Source: Turbatrix aceti
Lineage: Eukaryota > Nematoda > Chromadorea > Rhabditida > Panagrolaimidae
Direction of reading: 5' to 3'
Length of the DNA stretch: 64,000 nucleotides
NCBI GenBank assembly: GCA_963969345.1
Contig: OZ017770.1
Coordinates: 8,813,246 to 8,877,245 of the forward strand
In this document: positions 63,227 to 64,000 of the stretch, one piece after another
Layout: the number at the start of each line of letters is the position of its first letter
How positions within the stretch are numbered: the first letter of the stretch is position 1
The notes under the pieces: model-generated
Databases searched by the model: none
What the model was told of the DNA's origin: nothing
The model's input: only the letters and a program-made list of their open reading frames with translations
Made by a program: the position numbers and the translations under genes

Positions 63227-63657
63227 ACATACTATATATATTTACAAGAAAGTGACAAAAATTAAAAATAAAATGTTGGTATTTGTTATTTTTTGGTTAA
63301 AACTTCCACAGCTGCTGACCAAACAAGCCGACCTTTTTCACAACCGTTGCTTGTTCACCAAAACAAGCCAAAAAGATGTCTGGATCTATCAGAACAGAAC
63401 TCGGCTTGGCGGCTGCCCTTCTGAACCGACACTTTGAGAACTAGACACAACTCTACACCTCCAGATGTACAGATATACCTCACGCACGAAACCAGCTCAG
63501 CAGTTTTGGTTTTGATTTCAGGTGATTTATATCCTTGTTTTTGATTTCAAGTGATCGCTTGAGATAAGTAAAAAATGCACAGCAGTCAAATTTTGGAGGA
63601 TGTAGGTTGATTAATAAGTTTTTGGGAAAACTCTATTGCAGGCAAAACTCAGATACA
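63227..63657. other. spacer
   Basis: No gene or repeat recognised. Confidence 0.4.
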
Positions 63658-63905
63658 GCGCCTAAAGACTCAGAAAAACGTCGGCGAAAATGGCACAAAT
63701 TTTTTGCCGTTTTCGGGGGTGGGTGAATCACTGAATAAGGGTTTCTGCTGACCATGGATCAAATCCTGGTTCTGCAGAATGTACTAACCTTGTCTTAAAT
63801 AACTTAAAATTTAAAAAAAAATGTTTACACACACCATGCCAGTTATATTTTTAGAATGGGGGGTGTTCACGAACGGTGGAATGCGTGGCCCCCAGAAACG
63901 TTTTT
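63658..63905 (+). repeat. family D repeat copy (longest)
   Basis: It runs from ACTCAGAAAAACGTCGGCGA to GCGTGGCCCCCAGAAACG. Other copies are truncations or deletions of this. Confidence 0.6.
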
Positions 63906-64000
63906 GTTCTATTTTTTTTTGGGAAAAATATGACTTTCGATTTTTTTTTCGTTTTTCTCAGCTTATCGGCAAAAATGCTCTAAGTTTTTTACTGTTTTTG

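Overview
The window is eukaryotic and reads as a nematode genome segment. Introns are mostly 40-60 bp and end in a TTTTCAG/TTTTTAG-type acceptor. The gene set is nematode-like: a serpentine (SRT/SRX-type) chemoreceptor, fibulin, DUF4139 proteins of the C. elegans F37C4.5 type, and a kringle/PAN/SRCR trypsin-like protease resembling SVH-1. No operon-type spliced-leader RNA, tRNA, rRNA or CRISPR was seen, and there are no bacterial-style operons. I reconstructed exon chains by hand. For most genes the summed coding length is an exact multiple of three, which supports the splice sites chosen.

Left part (1-17.6 kb), mostly genic: fibulin-1-like gene (minus, running off the left edge), two DUF4139 paralogs on the same strand, a 7TM chemoreceptor gene inside a segmental duplication, a two-SUMO-like-domain protein of the NFATC2IP/Rad60 type, a deleted remnant of the chemoreceptor, and an old-yellow-enzyme-type NADH:flavin oxidoreductase.

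17.6-28.5 kb is a repeat mosaic: many copies of one non-autonomous inverted-repeat family (here 'family A'), a solo LTR, microsatellites and fragments, with only one doubtful small acidic ORF.

28.5-38.4 kb is again genic: the multidomain serine protease (10 exons, 875 aa), an unrecognised 356-aa protein, cytochrome c, a small secreted neuropeptide-like precursor, ECSIT, and, divergent from ECSIT, two tandem Alba-domain genes (POP7/Rpp20-like) that share an intron position.

38.4-64 kb is repeat-dominated: two more solo LTRs, six more family A copies (one carrying a nested hAT-type element), a 4,475-bp direct tandem duplication that carries a divergent SKP1-like gene in each copy, about 27 copies of a 120-bp satellite, and a Mutator-like (FLYWCH + MULE) transposase gene with a frameshift.

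I found no coherent novel multigene 'system'. The most distinctive material is the transposon archaeology: four independent insertions with exact 8-bp target duplications (two with other strong evidence of insertion history), three solo LTRs with 4-bp duplications, and the palindromic family A with a recurrent short basic ORF.
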